The position numbers were made by a program, and so were the translations under genes. From NCBI RefSeq assembly GCF_000423185.1, contig NZ_AUHM01000001.1:496001-560000 (forward strand): DNA of 64,000 nucleotides. Direction: 5' to 3'. The notes beneath the pieces are model-generated. The model saw only the letters and a program-made list of their open reading frames with translations. It ran no database searches and was not told where the DNA came from. Of this stretch, positions 61,532 through 64,000 are shown piece by piece. This DNA comes from Inquilinus limosus DSM 16000 (GTDB lineage Bacteria > Pseudomonadota > Alphaproteobacteria > DSM-16000 > Inquilinaceae). The stretch's first letter is position 1; each line of letters begins with the position of its first letter.

Positions 61532-62252
61532 GAACATCTACGACAACCCCGCCTTCTTTGCCGAATACAGCCGGCTGCGCCGGTCGATCGAAGGCCTGGA
61601 CGGCGCCCCGGAATGGCCGGCCCTGCGCGCCCTGCTGCCGGACCTCAAGGGCCGACGCGTGCTCGATCTCGGCTGCGGCTTCGGCTGGTTCTGCCGCTGG
61701 GCACGGCAGGCCGGCGCCGCCGAGGTGCTGGGCCTCGACGTCTCGGAGAACATGCTGACGCGCGCCCGGGCCACCGATCCCGACGAGGCCGTGACCTACC
61801 GCCGCGAGGATCTGGAACGGCTGGAGCTGCCGCCCGGATCCTTCGACCTCGCCTACAGCTCGCTGGCGCTGCACTACCTCGAGAACCTGGAAGGGCTGCT
61901 GGCCCAGGTCCACCGGGCGCTGGTGCCGGGCGGCCGGCTGGTGGCCTCGGTCGAGCACCCGATCTACTCCGCCCCGTCGGACCCGAAATGGGTGCGGGAC
62001 GAGGCCGGGCGCGACGTCTGGCCGGTCGACCGCTATCTCGACGAAGGGCCGCGCGTCACCGACTGGCTGGCCAAGGGCGTGGTCAAGCGGCACCGCACCA
62101 TCGGCGGCTATGTCGGCCTCCTGCTGCGCACCGGCTTCACCCTGTCGCATCTCGAGGAATGGGGCCCGACCGCGGAGCAGATCGCGGAGCATCCGGAATA
62201 CGCCGTCGAGCGGGAGCGCCCGGCCTTCCTGCTCTTCGCCGCCGACCGTTGA
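61524..62252 (+). CDS. class I SAM-dependent methyltransferase, interrupted upstream by the prophage
   Basis: The protein has 242 residues. The SAM-binding motif VLDLGCGFGWFCRWARQAGA, then LGLDVSEN, places it with Methyltransf_11-type enzymes; MTQNIYDNPAFFAEYSRLRR is a normal family N-terminus, so the whole protein is intact. The bases before the ATG come from the phage and contain no good ribosome-binding site. The host GGAG site is now at attL, 43 kb away. Expression should therefore differ in the lysogen. The substrate is unknown. Confidence 0.88.
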   Translation: MTQNIYDNPAFFAEYSRLRRSIEGLDGAPEWPALRALLPDLKGRRVLDLGCGFGWFCRWARQAGAAEVLGLDVSENMLTRARATDPDEAVTYRREDLERLELPPGSFDLAYSSLALHYLENLEGLLAQVHRALVPGGRLVASVEHPIYSAPSDPKWVRDEAGRDVWPVDRYLDEGPRVTDWLAKGVVKRHRTIGGYVGLLLRTGFTLSHLEEWGPTAEQIAEHPEYAVERERPAFLLFAADR

Positions 62253-62294
62253 GGATACCGCGATCCGCCCGCGCGGCTTTCCCTTCCTGGCCCC

Positions 62295-62327
62295 ATCGCC
62301 TGGCGGCTGCCGCCGCCGCCAGGCGAT
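62295..62327. terminator. GC-rich hairpin after the methyltransferase gene
   Basis: ATCGCCTGGCGGC and GCCGCCAGGCGAT pair closely. No T-run follows, so termination is uncertain. Confidence 0.4.
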
Positions 62328-62375
62328 CGGCCGGCGGCGCGGTTGCCATGACGATCGTCCCCGCTTGACTGGTTT

Positions 62376-62419
62376 GTTCCTTCTATGTTCTGATCCATTC
62401 ATCAGAACATAAAGGGAAC
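62376..62419. promoter_or_regulatory. double LexA (SOS) box
   Basis: GTTC-N7-GTTC at 62376-62390 and its mirror GAAC-N7-GAAC at 62405-62419 form a 44-bp near-perfect palindrome including ATGTTCTGAT/ATCAGAACAT. GTTC-N7-GTTC is the known alphaproteobacterial LexA site. It ends 3 bp before the start codon of the small gene. Confidence 0.85.
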
Positions 62420-62422
62420 ATC

Positions 62423-62521
62423 ATGTGCGACTGGACCTTCATCCGCGAGACCGTGACCCTCACCCTCCTGTTCGGGATCTGCTACGGCCTGGCCGTGTTC
62501 GGCTACGCCTGGGGCCTGTGA
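62423..62521 (+). CDS. 32-residue SOS-controlled membrane peptide (SidA-like candidate)
   Basis: MCDWTFIRETVTLTLLFGIC, then a hydrophobic YGLAVFGYAWGL: one membrane helix. GGGA stands near the start inside the second LexA box. Caulobacter SidA is a 29-residue SOS-induced inner-membrane inhibitor of division. This peptide has the same size, topology and control, but sequence homology was not shown. Confidence 0.7.
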   Translation: MCDWTFIRETVTLTLLFGICYGLAVFGYAWGL

Positions 62522-62531
62522 GAGCCCTGCC

Positions 62532-62933
62532 CTACCCGATCGCCGTCTGCTCCGGCGGCAGGGGCCGGGACTTGCCGTCGGCATCGATCGCGACATAGGT
62601 GAAGACGCCTTCGGTGACCTTGACCACGCTGTGGTCGATGCGGCGCTGCACGAAGGTCTCGATCCGAACCTTCATCGAGCTGCGTCCGGTCGACGCCAGC
62701 TCGGCATAGCAGGAGACGGTATCGCCGACCCTGACCGGGGCCAGGAAGCTCATCGCATCCACCGCCACCGTCGCCGTGCGGCCCCGCGCCCGCTCATGCG
62801 CCACCACGGCGCCGGCCAGGTCCATCTGCGACAGCAGCCAGCCGCCGAAAATATCGCCGTTCGGATTGGCGTCCTTCGGCATGGCGATGGTGCGGAGGGC
62901 CGGCATCCCGGGCGGCAAAAGCAGGGTCGTCAC
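62532..62933 (-). CDS. acyl-CoA thioesterase (hotdog, YciA-like)
   Basis: The protein has 133 residues. PALRTIAMPKDANPNGDIFG with GWLLSQMDLAGAV is the hotdog catalytic region; AMSFLAPVRVGDTVSCYAEL follows. It hydrolyses acyl-CoA in the cytoplasm. GTG 62933 fits the usual family start. Confidence 0.88.
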   Translation of the reverse strand: MTTLLLPPGMPALRTIAMPKDANPNGDIFGGWLLSQMDLAGAVVAHERARGRTATVAVDAMSFLAPVRVGDTVSCYAELASTGRSSMKVRIETFVQRRIDHSVVKVTEGVFTYVAIDADGKSRPLPPEQTAIG

Positions 62934-63026
62934 GGAGGGAATCCTAGATTTGGTTACGCAGAGGCCGGAAGTGTCTATATGATGGAGGCAGCCCGCACAT
63001 CCACGAGACGACCCCGAATCCGGATC

Positions 63027-64000
63027 ATGGCAGATCTGTTCGAGCCCGGCACCAACTCCAACGGCCGCTACACCGCCAGCGACATCGAGGTCCTGGAAGG
63101 GCTGGAGCCGGTGCGCCGCCGGCCCGGCATGTATATCGGCGGCACCGACGACCGCGCCCTGCACCATCTGGTGGCCGAGGTGCTGGACAACGCCATGGAC
63201 GAGGCGGTGGCCGGCCATGCCAACACGATCGACCTCTCGCTCGACGCCGACGGCTTCGTCACCGTCCGCGACAACGGCCGCGGCATCCCGGTCGACGAGC
63301 ATCCGAAATACCCCGGCAAGTCGGCGCTGGAGGTGATCCTCACCACGCTGCATTCCGGCGGCAAGTTCTCGAACAAGGTCTACGCCACCTCGGGCGGCCT
63401 GCACGGCGTCGGCCTATCGGTGGTCAACGCCCTGTCGGATGAGCTGCGGATCGAGGTCGCGCGGGATCGTCAGCTCTATCTCCAGCGCTATTCCCGCGGC
63501 CTGCCGCAGGGCCCGCTGGAGCGCGGCGGCGCGGTGCAGAACCGGCGCGGCACCACCATCAGCTTCCATCCGGATCCGGAGATCTTCGGCGCCGATGCCC
63601 GGCTGCAGCCCGGCCGGCTGTACCGGATGGCGCGGTCCAAGGCTTATCTGTTCCGCGGCGTCGAGATCCGCTGGCGCTGCGACCCGGCGCTGGTGGCCGG
63701 CGACGACCGCACGCCGCACGAGGCGGTGCTGCATTTCCCGGGCGGCCTGTCCGACTATCTGAAGGCGGCGCTGAACGACCGGCCGATGCGCACGCCGACC
63801 GCCTTCGCCGGCACCGCCACCTTCCCGGACGGCGGCGGCCAGCTGGAATGGGCGGTGGCATGGCCCGAGGATGATGACGACGGCTTCGTCCACACCTATT
63901 GCAACACCATCCCGACGCCGCAGGGCGGCACGCATGAGCAGGGCCTGCGCAGCGGCCTGTTGCGCAGCCTGCGCAGCTTCGCCGAGCTGGCCAACCACAA
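63027..64000 (+). CDS. parE: DNA topoisomerase IV subunit B (partial, continues past window)
   Basis: An ATG at 63027 opens a frame that runs to the edge (about 324 residues). The GHKL ATPase motifs are visible: VAEVLDNAMDEAVAGHANTI, TVRDNGRGIPVDEHP and TSGGLHGVGLSVVNALSDEL. EVLEGLEPVRRRPGMYIGGT at the N-terminus is typical of ParE/GyrB; the short N-terminus and ALHHLVAEVLDN favour ParE. The enzyme decatenates chromosomes. Confidence 0.9.
   Translation, partial: MADLFEPGTNSNGRYTASDIEVLEGLEPVRRRPGMYIGGTDDRALHHLVAEVLDNAMDEAVAGHANTIDLSLDADGFVTVRDNGRGIPVDEHPKYPGKSALEVILTTLHSGGKFSNKVYATSGGLHGVGLSVVNALSDELRIEVARDRQLYLQRYSRGLPQGPLERGGAVQNRRGTTISFHPDPEIFGADARLQPGRLYRMARSKAYLFRGVEIRWRCDPALVAGDDRTPHEAVLHFPGGLSDYLKAALNDRPMRTPTAFAGTATFPDGGGQLEWAVAWPEDDDDGFVHTYCNTIPTPQGGTHEQGLRSGLLRSLRSFAELANH

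Overview
The window is GC-rich alphaproteobacterial DNA, most like Rhodospirillales/Inquilinus-type relatives. Pointers are the Glu-tail-free GC-rich codon use, a marine-proteobacterial sortase/target pair, GTTC-N7-GTTC LexA boxes and the topoisomerase IV gene parE. The genus is inferred, not proven. It holds host chromosome (1-18380), one apparently complete prophage (about 18381-61531, 43 kb), and host chromosome again (61524-64000).

Left host region: the C-terminus of a YcaO protein, a VOC protein between 27-bp direct repeats, a fusion of an EndoQ-type PHP nuclease with a UvrD helicase, a Cro/CI-type regulator, a VIT/vWA sortase target with its class GN sortase, a DUF72 protein, a membrane adenylate/guanylate cyclase, a second VOC protein, a GNAT, an IclR regulator divergent from a polar amino-acid ABC transporter (binding protein and two permeases, no ATPase), an RTX protein and four small exported proteins. 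It ends with a probable leaderless leader peptide and an attenuator-like terminator. REP-like palindromes occur between genes and also inside two reading frames.

The prophage is T7-like (autographivirus-like). Nearly all genes lie on the minus strand and read right to left: single-subunit RNA polymerase, early and middle small genes, nucleotidyltransferase, SSB, endonuclease I, amidase, primase-helicase, DNA polymerase, exonuclease, portal, scaffold, spanins, two tRNAs, capsid, tail tubes, internal virion proteins, tail fibre, holin candidate and terminase. Beyond the terminase comes a gene-free stretch that is probably the fused genome ends, then a set of tiny genes, an antirepressor, a winged-helix regulator and the integrase. 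Integration used an 8-bp core (ATGACGCA) that is the start of a host methyltransferase gene, so that gene keeps its reading frame but loses its ribosome-binding site and upstream region.

The most unusual feature is regulatory RNA and DNA. Five good hammerhead self-cleaving ribozymes (three type I, two type II), plus one partial core, lie in 3.3 kb of the prophage early/lysogeny operon, each abutting or containing a stop codon. The prophage also carries 11 copies of a GTCC...GGGAC palindrome near early genes, seven copies of a TGTCAAGT/ACTTGACA palindrome spread across the genome including inside genes, and three copies of an AAACCCTACCGTTAG motif placed where T7-type promoters belong.

Right host region: the methyltransferase, a double LexA box in front of a 32-residue membrane peptide resembling the SidA class of SOS division inhibitors, an acyl-CoA thioesterase, and the start of parE.
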